Part shown: one piece after another, positions 35,664 through 44,298 of the stretch
How the letters are laid out: each line of letters begins with the position of its first letter
How positions within the stretch are numbered: the stretch's first letter is position 1
Origin: Marinobacter qingdaonensis
GTDB lineage: Bacteria; Pseudomonadota; Gammaproteobacteria; Pseudomonadales; Oleiphilaceae
Length of the DNA: 64,000 bases
NCBI RefSeq assembly: GCF_034555935.1
Contig: NZ_JAYDCJ010000001.1
Location: 558,001 to 622,000 of the forward strand
Direction of reading: 5' to 3'
The notes under the pieces: generated by a model
Database searches by the model: none
Seen by the model: the letters and a program-made list of their open reading frames with translations, nothing else
What the model was told of the DNA's origin: nothing
Translations under genes and position numbers: made by a program

Positions 35664-36518
35664 CTATTGTGCCGAGATGTTGAGCCGACGTACGTCGTCC
35701 CAGTCAGCATTGGCAGCCGCTTCAAAGCCCTTCATGCGCAAAGGCTCCAGTATTTGCAACCCCGCCTCACTGTCCTCCAGGCCTGTGAGAGCGCCAAGCA
35801 GGGTGCGACGCGTTTCTTCATTGACGCGTGGGTGCACGGCAATCGCGTGAGGGGTATATCCTGGCGATCGCCACAACACCCTCAGTTCTTCCCGCACACC
35901 AGCCTCAAGGGCGTTCAGGGTGCGCTGGATGCCCCCCCCGGCCACAAAACGACCGGAGGCAACGCTGCGATAAACCGAATCGTGGGAAGAAACAAAATGG
36001 GCCGTATAGCCCGCAGCCTCTGTTTCGAGATGGGAGCGTGTTACCAAGGTTGCCGCGAACGCTCGTGGTGCTGGGAATGCGAGCGCTTGTCCGGCCAGAT
36101 CCGAGAGCGAAGTGATTCCGCTCTCTCGCCGCACGACGATGATCCCCCTGATTCGATGGTCCCGAGCCCGAGCCAGTGCCTGATACCCAGGATTTTCGTT
36201 GAACAGGGTGAAGTGGTAAGGGTTCATGTATGCAATATCGTATTCGCCCCGGGCCAATCGCTCTTCGAACGTCGGAATGTCTGGCGCCGTGGCAAAGTCA
36301 ACGGTCAATCCTGAGCGGTCACTGATGTTTTTGAGCATGGGTACCCAGGCGCGGGCCAGCTTGGAGGCCGCCTGCTGCGGCACGACACCAAAGGTGAGCG
36401 TATTTGTCCCGTTGCTTTCTGCGGTTCCCTGAGCACTGACGACGTGCGGCGCCAGTAGAAACAGCACCAGGATTCCCATCAAGGTTTTTTGCCTTGGCAT
36501 GGCCTGAAGCCTGCGCAT
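35664..36518 (-). CDS. PhnD-like periplasmic binding protein, probable co-sensor
   Basis: A 284-aa precursor with a signal peptide (about 1-29, LMGILVLFLLAPHVVSA) and a PhnD/phosphonate-binding-type domain: LTFGVVPQQAASKLARAWVPML, EYDIAYMNPYHFT, a DLAGQALAFPAPRAFAAT motif. AGGAG lies seven bases before ATG 36518. There is no ABC permease or ATPase nearby. It is the first gene of the operon with the hybrid kinase and sigma-54 regulator. By analogy with LuxP-LuxQ and other binding-protein/kinase pairs, it probably presents a ligand to the kinase; the ligand is unknown. Confidence 0.8.
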   Translation of the reverse strand: MRRLQAMPRQKTLMGILVLFLLAPHVVSAQGTAESNGTNTLTFGVVPQQAASKLARAWVPMLKNISDRSGLTVDFATAPDIPTFEERLARGEYDIAYMNPYHFTLFNENPGYQALARARDHRIRGIIVVRRESGITSLSDLAGQALAFPAPRAFAATLVTRSHLETEAAGYTAHFVSSHDSVYRSVASGRFVAGGGIQRTLNALEAGVREELRVLWRSPGYTPHAIAVHPRVNEETRRTLLGALTGLEDSEAGLQILEPLRMKGFEAAANADWDDVRRLNISAQ

Positions 36519-36570
36519 CACCGTCTCTCCTGTTTCGGGCCGCCCGACCACCGAGCGACTCCATAAAGAC

Positions 36571-36587
36571 AGCAATTGCCGCGCCAT
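36571..36587 (-). promoter_or_regulatory. Sigma-54 promoter of the PhnD-kinase-regulator operon
   Basis: On the minus strand: ATGGCGC-G-GCAA-TTGC-T. The -12 TTGC is exact and the spacing correct. It lies 53 bases from ATG 36518 and about 90 bases from the centre of the shared box at 36670-36684. Confidence 0.65.
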
Positions 36588-36669
36588 CTTTACGGGGCGC
36601 GTAAATCCTCGCTTTTCGCCAACCATTGGCAGGCTGAGCCCCAAATTGCAGAGACCCACCTCACTTTGC

Positions 36670-36684
36670 AATGCATTTTGCAAA
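36670..36684. promoter_or_regulatory. LuxO/SypG-type enhancer box 3, shared by divergent operons
   Basis: AATGCA-TTT-TGCAAA, overlapped by another TTTGCA at 36665-36670. It sits between the minus-strand regulator operon and the plus-strand PP2C operon, each with its own sigma-54 promoter. Confidence 0.7.
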
Positions 36685-36735
36685 GCGTTGTGAGAATGAT
36701 TGGCGAAGCAAAGGGCCCTGTGTCCGGCCAGGCAG

Positions 36736-36752
36736 TTGGCACTGCTTTTGCT
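36736..36752 (+). promoter_or_regulatory. Sigma-54 promoter of the REC-PP2C operon
   Basis: TTGGCAC-T-GCTT-TTGC-T: near-perfect -24/-12 element, 45 bases before ATG 36797 and 59 bases from the box centre. Confidence 0.85.
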
Positions 36753-36796
36753 GATTGACAGAAGACAGGCCCAGAAACGGTTAATGGAATCGCGCC

Positions 36797-38080
36797 ATGC
36801 ATAAAGCCTTTGTTCACTCCCCCAAACCCAGAACCAACCAGACAGAACCCATTCGTATTCTGGTGGTTGATGACTCGCTGGCCGAACGCTCCGTCGTCAT
36901 GAGCATGCTGACCAAACTGGAATACGAAGTCTTTGAGGCGTGCAATGGTGTGCAGGCGCTGAAAGTGATGGACGAACAACCCATCGATCTCATTCTCAGC
37001 GACTGGCGGATGCCGGAACTCAATGGTCTGGATCTATGCGTGGCCGTGAAAAAACGGGGAGAGAATGCGCCCTACTTCATAATGGTGACGGGGCAGAACA
37101 ATCCCTGCGATCTTGTCGCCGGCATGGACTCGGGGGCCGACGACTTCATAACCAAGCCTTTCGTAATGGAGGAAATGCGGGTTCGGCTGGAAGCGGGCGA
37201 GCGGATTGTACAGCTGCGCAAATCCCTGGACAGCCGAAACAAGGCGCTTAAAGGTCTGCTTGAACGGGAAACCCACGCCAAACAGGCGATGCTTAAGGAC
37301 CTGAAAGCCGCGGAGATGCTTCAGCGCGCCATGTTGCCCGAGAAGAACCGCAGGGTGGGCCAGATTGAGCTTGCTCACTTCTACCAGCCTGCGATGGGAG
37401 TGGCGGGCGACATCTACAATGTATTGCACCTCGATGAGAACCACGTGGCCTTTTACCTCATCGACGTGGCCGGCCATGGAATCCGATCAGCCATGCTGTC
37501 GTTCTATGCGTCACAGTTGCTGTCGGCAACAGGCGCGTCCCACTCGTTGTGCTTCGACGAAGACGGGGCGATTTCGAGGCCCTCGGCAGTCGCTGCCAGG
37601 CTGAATCAGACGTTTACCGGTAACGCGGATCAGCGCGATTATCTGACCATGATCTACGGCGTACTGAACACTCAGACAGGGCAGTGCGCTCTCTGCCAGG
37701 CCGGCCATCCACCGCCAATGCACATTCCGTCTGGCGAGCAGCGACCAAGGTATCTGGGCAAAGGCGGCTTTGCTGTCGGCATGCTGGAGGACGCCACTTA
37801 CGAAGACATGAACCTCACACTGTCCCCGGGGGACCGCCTCCTGCTGACATCCGACGGCCTGTACGAGTGCCGTCTTAAAACTCAAAAGGAAGTCACACCG
37901 AACCACATGATCGGGTTGATGGCACACCTCCGCCAGTTCCCGACGCATGATGTCCAGAAACAGCTGGATACCATGTTCCATGCAATGGCGACCCGCCGAC
38001 CGGTCGAAGACGACCTGTCGATTCTGATGATCCATTGGTCCCGGCCAGAACAGAGGGCGCACTGCGACTCACAGGACTGA
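36797..38080 (+). CDS. Response regulator-PP2C serine phosphatase (SypE/RsbU/HsbR-like)
   Basis: A 427-aa protein: REC domain (about 18-135) with Asp69 (LILSDWRMPE), a coiled linker (140-185), and a SpoIIE-type PP2C domain (about 190-415). The PP2C metal-binding motifs are seen: GVAGDIYNV, LIDVAGHGIRSAM, LTSDGLYE and EDDLSILMI. It would dephosphorylate the STAS protein encoded downstream when its receiver is in the permissive state. The RsbW-like kinase gene starts six bases after its stop codon. In V. fischeri SypE kinase and phosphatase are one protein; here they are separate. Confidence 0.9.
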   Translation: MHKAFVHSPKPRTNQTEPIRILVVDDSLAERSVVMSMLTKLEYEVFEACNGVQALKVMDEQPIDLILSDWRMPELNGLDLCVAVKKRGENAPYFIMVTGQNNPCDLVAGMDSGADDFITKPFVMEEMRVRLEAGERIVQLRKSLDSRNKALKGLLERETHAKQAMLKDLKAAEMLQRAMLPEKNRRVGQIELAHFYQPAMGVAGDIYNVLHLDENHVAFYLIDVAGHGIRSAMLSFYASQLLSATGASHSLCFDEDGAISRPSAVAARLNQTFTGNADQRDYLTMIYGVLNTQTGQCALCQAGHPPPMHIPSGEQRPRYLGKGGFAVGMLEDATYEDMNLTLSPGDRLLLTSDGLYECRLKTQKEVTPNHMIGLMAHLRQFPTHDVQKQLDTMFHAMATRRPVEDDLSILMIHWSRPEQRAHCDSQD

Positions 38081-38085
38081 CGCTG

Positions 38086-38502
38086 ATGGCATCCGTGATT
38101 GTTAGGTTTCAAGCCAAAGAGGCCAATATCGAGAAGGCTATCGAGCAGTTGGAGCTTTACCTGGAAACGCTGGACGTGTCGCCAGAGCACCAGTTTCAGA
38201 TCCAGACCTGCTGCCGGGAAGCGCTCAACAATATCGTCGAACACGGAACCCAGGGGCAGCAAGAGTCGCCTTTGATGTTCTCACTCTCCCTATGGCTCGA
38301 AAAACACCCCAACCGGCGCAGGGCCCGGGTTCAGATCACCGATAACGGCGCAGCGTATGAGCCTCCAACTGCGTCGCCCAAGCCGGACGAACTCTCGCTG
38401 TCAGGCCGAGGCTGGTCAATCCTGCAGCAGTGGTCAGACGAACTCAGCCTGACCCGGAAACAGGGTTTGAATTATCTGACAATAACCAAGCGCCTTGACT
38501 AA
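38086..38502 (+). CDS. RsbW-like anti-sigma/serine kinase (HATPase_c)
   Basis: A 138-aa GHKL-fold protein. N box CREALNNIVEHG (Glu45, Asn49), G1-type ITDNGAAYEPP, and G2-type LSGRGWSILQQWSDEL. It is short and lacks a dimerisation His domain, as in RsbW/SpoIIAB and the kinase half of SypE. ATG 38086 follows the phosphatase stop at once; an in-frame upstream start at 38035 would overlap it. It would phosphorylate the STAS protein at its conserved Ser. Confidence 0.88.
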   Translation: MASVIVRFQAKEANIEKAIEQLELYLETLDVSPEHQFQIQTCCREALNNIVEHGTQGQQESPLMFSLSLWLEKHPNRRRARVQITDNGAAYEPPTASPKPDELSLSGRGWSILQQWSDELSLTRKQGLNYLTITKRLD

Positions 38503-38554
38503 CAAGCAACCTGAGACGCAGGCCGGGATCCCCGGCAAACGATTCGCCAATCGC

Positions 38555-38569
38555 TTTGCATTTTGCAAA
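38555..38569. promoter_or_regulatory. LuxO/SypG-type enhancer box 4 (perfect palindrome half-sites)
   Basis: TTTGCA-TTT-TGCAAA, the best copy: both half-sites are exact inverted repeats and it matches the published LuxO pattern TTGCA-W3-TGCAA. The centre is 80 bases upstream of the -24 of the STAS promoter. Confidence 0.8.
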
Positions 38570-38641
38570 TCGAATTCAGGTGCAGCCGCTACCTCTCCTC
38601 CAAATAATTCATAACTCACTGTATTCACTTACTTTAAAGAC

Positions 38642-38658
38642 TTGGCACACCAATTGAT
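38642..38658 (+). promoter_or_regulatory. Sigma-54 promoter of the STAS-wza-wzc operon
   Basis: TTGGCAC-A-CCAA-TTGA-T: exact -24, -12 with A for C. About 50 bases before ATG 38709. It probably drives the tightly overlapping chain up to 45338. Confidence 0.8.
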
Positions 38659-38708
38659 AAGGATCTTGTGAACCAGCTCACACGATGGCTTCACAAGAGA
38701 GGTATGCC

Positions 38709-39059
38709 ATGCAAGCAGCGACTCAAACCCTAGCTCCTGACGTTCTGGTCGTTGATCTGCCAGACAAACTCGTCATGGCAAATTCGCAAGCCCAGGCCGA
38801 CGCTGTAACCCGACAGATCGACCAGGGCCACCACCGCGTCGTTTTCAACCTGGCCCCCGTTAAATTCATTGATTCAAGCGGTCTTGCAGTCCTCGTCGCT
38901 GCACTGAAAAAGCTGCGTCCACTGAACGGCAAAGTGGCTCTGGCCTCCCCCGGCGCCAACGTGCTTTCCCTGATCGAACTCACCCGACTGCACGAGATCT
39001 TCGAGATCTTCTCCGATCTTGAAACGGCCGTCGCTGAACTCACCAACGACAAGAATTGA
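38709..39059 (+). CDS. STAS anti-anti-sigma factor (SypA-like)
   Basis: A 116-aa single STAS domain. The phosphorylatable Ser is Ser56 in KFIDSSGLAVL (the DSSGL motif), the same position as the regulatory Ser reported for V. fischeri SypA. GAGAGG six bases upstream supports ATG 38709 over the in-frame ATG 38685. It is expected to be switched by the RsbW-like kinase and PP2C phosphatase upstream. Its stop overlaps the next start as TGATG. Whether it controls a sigma factor or, as SypA, the polysaccharide machinery directly is open. Confidence 0.9.
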   Translation: MQAATQTLAPDVLVVDLPDKLVMANSQAQADAVTRQIDQGHHRVVFNLAPVKFIDSSGLAVLVAALKKLRPLNGKVALASPGANVLSLIELTRLHEIFEIFSDLETAVAELTNDKN

Positions 39060-40321
39060 TGACCATGCTGCGCTCGCTGCTGACTCAATCCGGTGTTCTG
39101 CCAGTGGTCTTCCTGCTCGGCTGTGCCTCCCCCGGGATGGACACCTCAGAGGGAAACCGGGTGGTTCACGATCAGCACTGGTCAGCAGACCTGAACGGAC
39201 CACGCAGCGAGCGCCCGTATTACATTGCGCCGACCGCCGCCTATACCGCCTATGAGCATGCCGCTCTGAGCGCGAGCCCTCGAACAGCCCGGTTGGACGC
39301 CAGCAGCGCATTCGGACGGACACCGGCCCCGCGGCTTTCTCCCGGGGATCGGGTTCGGATTGCCCTGCCACCAAAAGCGGTGTTTGAGGGCGTTTTCCAA
39401 CACTCTGACGACGCCTTTAGCGGTATTTTCGAAATCAGCTTCGATGGCACGCTGCATCTGCCGTATGTGCCTGCGATCGAAGCGGCTGGTAGCACGCTTG
39501 CCGAGCTGGAAATGCGAATCAACCAGACACTGGAGACCAACGGCTATTTCCGCCCCGGCATGGCCCGACTGCATCTGTCGATCCAGGAGTGGGCACCGAT
39601 TCAGGTGTCTGTCTCCGGAGCGGTGTTCAATCCGGGACTGATCGGAGTCAACGCCCGAACCCCGGACGGATCGGGCGATCAACTTCAGCTCCAGGGTGGC
39701 AGTACGGCGCTTAATCGTCTGTTGACCGCAGCGCTGAGAGGCGCCGGCGGTGTCACTCCCAACGCCAATGTTGAAACCATTGAAATCGTCCGCGACGGAC
39801 AGGTTTTAACGGCTGACCTGACCGGAGCCCTCGATGGCTCTCACCTCCAGGATGTCGCTCTGGTTCACGGCGATCAAATCAGGGTGCCGGGCCGAGCCCT
39901 GCCAGATCGCAGGATGGTCCGGCCCACAGCGATCACCCCGCCCGGCATCCGCGTGTTTATCTCGAATCTGACGGTGCCCGCCCTGAACAACGCCAGCTCT
40001 GCCGTAGAGAGGCATGCGACCAGCCTGCCCTATGGCTCTCGGTTGCATACAGCCGTGGTCTCGGGTAACTGCGCCGGCGGCATCGTCTCCACCAACAGCG
40101 ACCGGTATGCCGTTCTGGTCACCAACGATCCGGTGTCAAAGCGCCCGGTTACCATCGAACGCCGCGTGGAGCAGTTGATCCAGGCCCCCAACCAGACCGC
40201 CTACAACCCGTTTCTCATGCCGAATGACAGCATTGTCTGCTACGACTCCCGCGTGACCAATCTCAGGGACATCGGACGCGCCATCGGCGACATTCTCAAC
40301 CCGTTCGGATGGTTCTTCTGA
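39059..40321 (+). CDS. Wza-like outer-membrane polysaccharide export lipoprotein
   Basis: A 420-aa lipoprotein with the lipobox VVFLLGC (Cys22). The polysaccharide export domain (about 90-185: LSPGDRVRIALPP..., SFDGTLHLPYVPAIEAAG) is followed by SLBB-type repeats (QVSVSGAVFNPG...). The C-terminal region (about 300-420) is longer and less familiar. It should form the outer-membrane channel for the exported chain. Overlaps: TGATG with STAS upstream and TGATG with the wzc-like gene downstream. Confidence 0.87.
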   Translation: MTMLRSLLTQSGVLPVVFLLGCASPGMDTSEGNRVVHDQHWSADLNGPRSERPYYIAPTAAYTAYEHAALSASPRTARLDASSAFGRTPAPRLSPGDRVRIALPPKAVFEGVFQHSDDAFSGIFEISFDGTLHLPYVPAIEAAGSTLAELEMRINQTLETNGYFRPGMARLHLSIQEWAPIQVSVSGAVFNPGLIGVNARTPDGSGDQLQLQGGSTALNRLLTAALRGAGGVTPNANVETIEIVRDGQVLTADLTGALDGSHLQDVALVHGDQIRVPGRALPDRRMVRPTAITPPGIRVFISNLTVPALNNASSAVERHATSLPYGSRLHTAVVSGNCAGGIVSTNSDRYAVLVTNDPVSKRPVTIERRVEQLIQAPNQTAYNPFLMPNDSIVCYDSRVTNLRDIGRAIGDILNPFGWFF

Positions 40322-41751
40322 TGACCTCTGCGGCAGGACCGTCCGAACCGGGATCTACGCCCGGTACAGGCCTGATCCGTCGCCTGGTCGTTGAAGGTAG
40401 CAGCCTGCCGCCCAGAGCCCGTGCCCGACTCTACTTGATCATCTTCGGCACCATCCTGCTGCTGGTCTGGGGGCCGATCAGTCTGATGCTGGCCTTGAAG
40501 CCCGACACGTACACCAGTGAGTGGACGCTGATCCTGCCCGGCACCGGTAACGGTCTGGCCCTGAACCTGGACAGCATCGGTCAGGCGGCGGCCAACTCGG
40601 CATCGCCCTACACCAACAGCTCGGTCGACCCGGTGGTGAACTACAAGGCCATCGCTCAGAGCAGCTCTGTACTTGCTCAAGCAGCGAGGGCTCTGGACAT
40701 GACCCTGACGGAGTTCGGCCAGCCAAAAATCAAGCTTGTTGATCAGACCGCGCTGATGGAATTTCGCATCACGGGCCGGACATCCGAGCAGGCCTACCAG
40801 AAAGCCATCGCGCTTAACCAAGCTTTGAAGCATCGACTCGACCAGCTCAGGGACGACGAAGCCGAGCAGCAGGCCGCTGCCAGCCTGGCCATGCTCGAAC
40901 AGTTCAACAGCAAACTGGAGCAAGCCCAACAGCAGAAGCTGTCCTACCAGATCAATGCGGACATTATCTCGCTGAACCAGTTCGAAGAATTGATTGAGAC
41001 CCTGGAAGCCCGTAAACAGCATCAGCAGACGATGGCCAAGCGCCAGCAGGCACTGCTGCAACGGATCGAAACCCTGAAAACGGGGCTGGCTGTGAGTGAG
41101 TCGGAATTGGCCTACGCGCTCGCTCTGCGCAGCGACTCGGCGTTCCAGCAGATGGTCAGCCAGCACGCGGCGGTACATACCCAGATCTCCACCATCGACG
41201 GCGTCTGGGGTCACAACCACCCACAACTGAACCAGCTGAATGTGGCGCACGACACGGTGGAAGCGGAACTGATCCGTCGCGGTCGTTACGTCACCCAGAA
41301 CGAACGTCTGACGGCCCGCCAACTGGTTCAGCTCGGCACTCATTCAGAGCACGACCATGCGTTGATCGAACTGCTGGAGCTCACCGCAGAAAGGGACGGT
41401 CTGGTGGCCGAGATTCGGATGGAGGCCGAACAGATCGACCAACTCCAGCGACGCATTGAGACCGGCGCCGCCCAGGCCATTCGTCTGGAGGACCTGAACC
41501 GCAAGCAGCAGGTATCCACCGCCGTCTTTTCTACCGCCTTGGCCAAGCAGGACATCGGCAATGCAGATCGGTTCTCCTCCTACCCGCTGGTCCAGATGCT
41601 GACAGCGCCCAGTCAACCCGAAACACCCGATCGCATGATGAAAACGCTGGCTCTTCTGGGCGGCATTGCAGCCACGCTGGGCACCGCCTTCGGTCTCGGC
41701 TTGCTTTGGATAAGAAAATCATGGCTCCGGAAAGTACTGAAGAACGCCTAG
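40321..41751 (+). CDS. Wzc/Wzz-like chain-length protein without kinase domain
   Basis: A 476-aa inner-membrane protein: TM1 (about 37-58), a large periplasmic domain with long coiled coils (about 190-260 and 330-400, Gln/Leu/Glu-rich), TM2 (about 445-468) and a short basic cytoplasmic tail. There is no Walker A/B BY-kinase domain at the C-terminus and none elsewhere in the locus. It would set chain length and bridge to the Wza-like channel. It starts within the Wza stop (TGATG) and overlaps the next gene by 31 bases. Confidence 0.82.
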   Translation: MTSAAGPSEPGSTPGTGLIRRLVVEGSSLPPRARARLYLIIFGTILLLVWGPISLMLALKPDTYTSEWTLILPGTGNGLALNLDSIGQAAANSASPYTNSSVDPVVNYKAIAQSSSVLAQAARALDMTLTEFGQPKIKLVDQTALMEFRITGRTSEQAYQKAIALNQALKHRLDQLRDDEAEQQAAASLAMLEQFNSKLEQAQQQKLSYQINADIISLNQFEELIETLEARKQHQQTMAKRQQALLQRIETLKTGLAVSESELAYALALRSDSAFQQMVSQHAAVHTQISTIDGVWGHNHPQLNQLNVAHDTVEAELIRRGRYVTQNERLTARQLVQLGTHSEHDHALIELLELTAERDGLVAEIRMEAEQIDQLQRRIETGAAQAIRLEDLNRKQQVSTAVFSTALAKQDIGNADRFSSYPLVQMLTAPSQPETPDRMMKTLALLGGIAATLGTAFGLGLLWIRKSWLRKVLKNA

Positions 41752-43022
41752 TCTGGACCGCTCTGGTCTGGACCTATCCCCTGTATTTTCTGGGGGCACT
41801 GTACCTGTCCGGACCGGTTGTGGGCTGGTTGCTGTTCTTGCTGTTTCTCGGACGCTTCGCTCGTGGCGAACAGCAACAGCGGATTCCGCTGGCCGTATGG
41901 CTTTGGTGCGCCGGCATGCTGGTGATGCTGATCAGCCTGGTGATTGGCCACGTGCTGAACCACCTGGGCACGGTCCAGCTCATCAAATCCTCGATCGGCT
42001 GGGCCAAGGGCTGGGCGCTTCTGGCGATTTTCATCCTGGCAGGCACGCAACACATTCGCCCAGAGATTCTGGTTCGCGGGGCGATGCATGTGTGCCTGCA
42101 CACACTGATGTTGCTGCCTCTGTTTATCGGCGCCTGGCTATTGCGCCTGCCGGAAACCGCTTACGTGTCGCCCATCAAAATGATCGGCGGCCCCGGCCCC
42201 GAATTTTTCGCCGTGTCGCTCTATGAAATCGATCCGGGCAGTGGGTTGCCTCGCTGGCGCCTGTTCACACCCTGGGCGCCGGCACTGGGCTTTGTTGCCA
42301 ACGTCTTTTTCCTGCTCAGCCGTCTCGAGACCGACCGTTTCTGGCGCAGAAGCGGCGTCACCGCGAGCGTGATGATGATTCTGATGTCCCAGTCACGCCT
42401 GGCTCTGCTGGCGCTGATCTTCATGGTGGGCCTGCTGTGGGCATGGCGGCGCCTGAGTGCCCCCGCCATCGCCTTCTGCACCGCTGCAGGCGCTTTCGTT
42501 TTTGCTTTCGCCGGAGGCTGGATTCTGGAAACGCTGGCCTCTTCCTACGATGCCATCAAGGCGGCCCGTGCCGATTCCACTCGGGTCAGAGAAACGCTGG
42601 CGCGCATTGCATTGCAGCGCTGGGAGAACGAGGCCCCCGTCTGGGGTCACGGTGTCGTCGAACGCGGCCCTCATCTGGTGGAGTACATGCCCATTGGCAG
42701 CCACCACAGCTGGTATGGGCTGCTGTTCGTCAAGGGCGTGGTGGGCTTGCTGGCTCTGGCAATTCCTATGGCCTGCTCTGTGTGCGCGCTGATCCGAGCC
42801 GGTGCCGCGCTGCCCTGCCGGGTGGCTGCCTGCTGTGCGCTACTGCTGTTTGCCTATACCTTCGGTGAAAACCTGGAGATCCTCGCCTACCTGATCTGGC
42901 CTGGCCTGATCATGATCGGCGTCGGCCACCGTCTGGCCGCAGAAAACAGGACCAAAGCGGCCCCGAACCTTCCACAACTCGCTCGACCCTGTCGACAGGA
43001 GACCCTCCATGGCGAAGCCTGA
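41721..43022 (+). CDS. Wzy-like polymerase / O-antigen ligase-type membrane protein
   Basis: A 433-aa protein with 10-12 hydrophobic helices. The large periplasmic loop (about 275-330) carries the RVRETLARIAL...GHGVVERG...GSHHSWYGLLFVKG pattern of the Wzy_C/O-antigen ligase family, with Arg and His residues in the expected places. ATG 41721 is chosen; the in-frame start at 41706 would add five residues. It presumably polymerises repeat units in the periplasm. It overlaps neighbours on both sides. Confidence 0.8.
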   Translation: MAPESTEERLVWTALVWTYPLYFLGALYLSGPVVGWLLFLLFLGRFARGEQQQRIPLAVWLWCAGMLVMLISLVIGHVLNHLGTVQLIKSSIGWAKGWALLAIFILAGTQHIRPEILVRGAMHVCLHTLMLLPLFIGAWLLRLPETAYVSPIKMIGGPGPEFFAVSLYEIDPGSGLPRWRLFTPWAPALGFVANVFFLLSRLETDRFWRRSGVTASVMMILMSQSRLALLALIFMVGLLWAWRRLSAPAIAFCTAAGAFVFAFAGGWILETLASSYDAIKAARADSTRVRETLARIALQRWENEAPVWGHGVVERGPHLVEYMPIGSHHSWYGLLFVKGVVGLLALAIPMACSVCALIRAGAALPCRVAACCALLLFAYTFGENLEILAYLIWPGLIMIGVGHRLAAENRTKAAPNLPQLARPCRQETLHGEA

Positions 43023-44298
43023 TAAACCACGCGTAACCGTCGTCGTACCCCGTTATTGGCCAGCAACCGGCGGCTCAGAACTACACGCCCACCTGTTGGT
43101 GAACGGCCTGTGCGAGCAGGGCTGGGGCGTGAACGTGATCACTCAGGTGTTGACCAACACCGAGAACTGCGAACTGGCCGCCACCTTTGCCTCCTCCCAG
43201 ACGTTTGCAGACGGTGAGGCAGAGGTGACAGTGACGGCGCCCGAAGGCTGGAGAAAGCACATTCTGACCACCCTCGCCGAATCCCACCAATCGTCGGCCC
43301 TGGCCCGGCGCGGCTACGACAGCCTGATGCGTCCCTTTGCCACCGCCAACATCGTTGAGCGGGCCCGGGGATCTCAGCTCATCCATTTCATCTACAACGG
43401 CATGACAAGCGTCGCCGAAGCAGCCCTGGACGCCGCCCGCGCGCTCAACATTCCATTTGTGCTCACGCCCCTCGCCAACACCGAATTGCCACCGGGCACC
43501 GGTTGGGCGTCCCGACGAATGTCGCGAGTTCTGAAAGCGGCTGACAGCATCATCGCCCTGACCGAAGTCGAACGCACCTGGCTGATCGCCCGGGGAGCTC
43601 CTGAGGCCGCGACCACGGTCTGTCCGATGGGCCCGGTGATCACTTCCCCCTCTCCGGTGCACGAGTTCCGCCAACGTCACGCACTGGCAGACCACCCTGT
43701 GGTGCTGTTTCTGGCTCGACATGACGAAGCCAAAGGCTACCAACTGCTGGCAGAAGCCCGCCATGAAATATGGGCAAGACATCCGGACACCCGACTACTG
43801 TTCGTTGGCCCCCAGACCGCCCGCTCGCAGGCGTTTTTTGACCGTATCCACGACCCTCGCCTGCTTCTTTTGGACAACTTGTCCCAGCCCGACAAGAACG
43901 CAGCCTTGCAGGCCTGCTCATTGCTTTGCGTGCCCTCCAGCCGCGAGTCACTTGGGTCCGTCTATCTGGAAGCCTGGCACTATCAAAAACCCGTGGTGGC
44001 ACTGGCCATTCCGGTGTTACAGAGCCTGATGTGTCATCAGGTCGATAGCCTCTTGTGCCAGCCCAACCACAGTGACATTGCCAATGCCATCAATTCTCTT
44101 CTCGACGCCCCGGACCAATGTGAAGCCATGGGGCTTGCCGGCCACCTGAAACAACAGGCCAGGTTTCGCTGGCCAGTCATCGTCGAGACACATCAAGCAC
44201 TTTTCAAAGTGCTGTGCGAACAGACCTCGAGTTCGTTCCGCCACACGGGATCTAGAGATCTTTCTGTTAACAACTCCGACTGTGGAGTCCACTCATGA
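43009..44298 (+). CDS. Family 4 glycosyltransferase
   Basis: A 429-aa GT-B protein. The N-terminal RVTVVVPRYWPATGGSELHAHLL loop is typical of GT4, the C-terminal half has LFLARHDEAKGYQLLAEA and the donor-binding E-x7-E motif (ESLGSVYLEAWHYQKPVVAL). It transfers a sugar with retention during repeat-unit assembly in the cytoplasm; donor and acceptor cannot be told. It overlaps the Wzy-like gene by 14 bases and the next gene by ATGA. Confidence 0.88.
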   Translation: MAKPDKPRVTVVVPRYWPATGGSELHAHLLVNGLCEQGWGVNVITQVLTNTENCELAATFASSQTFADGEAEVTVTAPEGWRKHILTTLAESHQSSALARRGYDSLMRPFATANIVERARGSQLIHFIYNGMTSVAEAALDAARALNIPFVLTPLANTELPPGTGWASRRMSRVLKAADSIIALTEVERTWLIARGAPEAATTVCPMGPVITSPSPVHEFRQRHALADHPVVLFLARHDEAKGYQLLAEARHEIWARHPDTRLLFVGPQTARSQAFFDRIHDPRLLLLDNLSQPDKNAALQACSLLCVPSSRESLGSVYLEAWHYQKPVVALAIPVLQSLMCHQVDSLLCQPNHSDIANAINSLLDAPDQCEAMGLAGHLKQQARFRWPVIVETHQALFKVLCEQTSSSFRHTGSRDLSVNNSDCGVHS

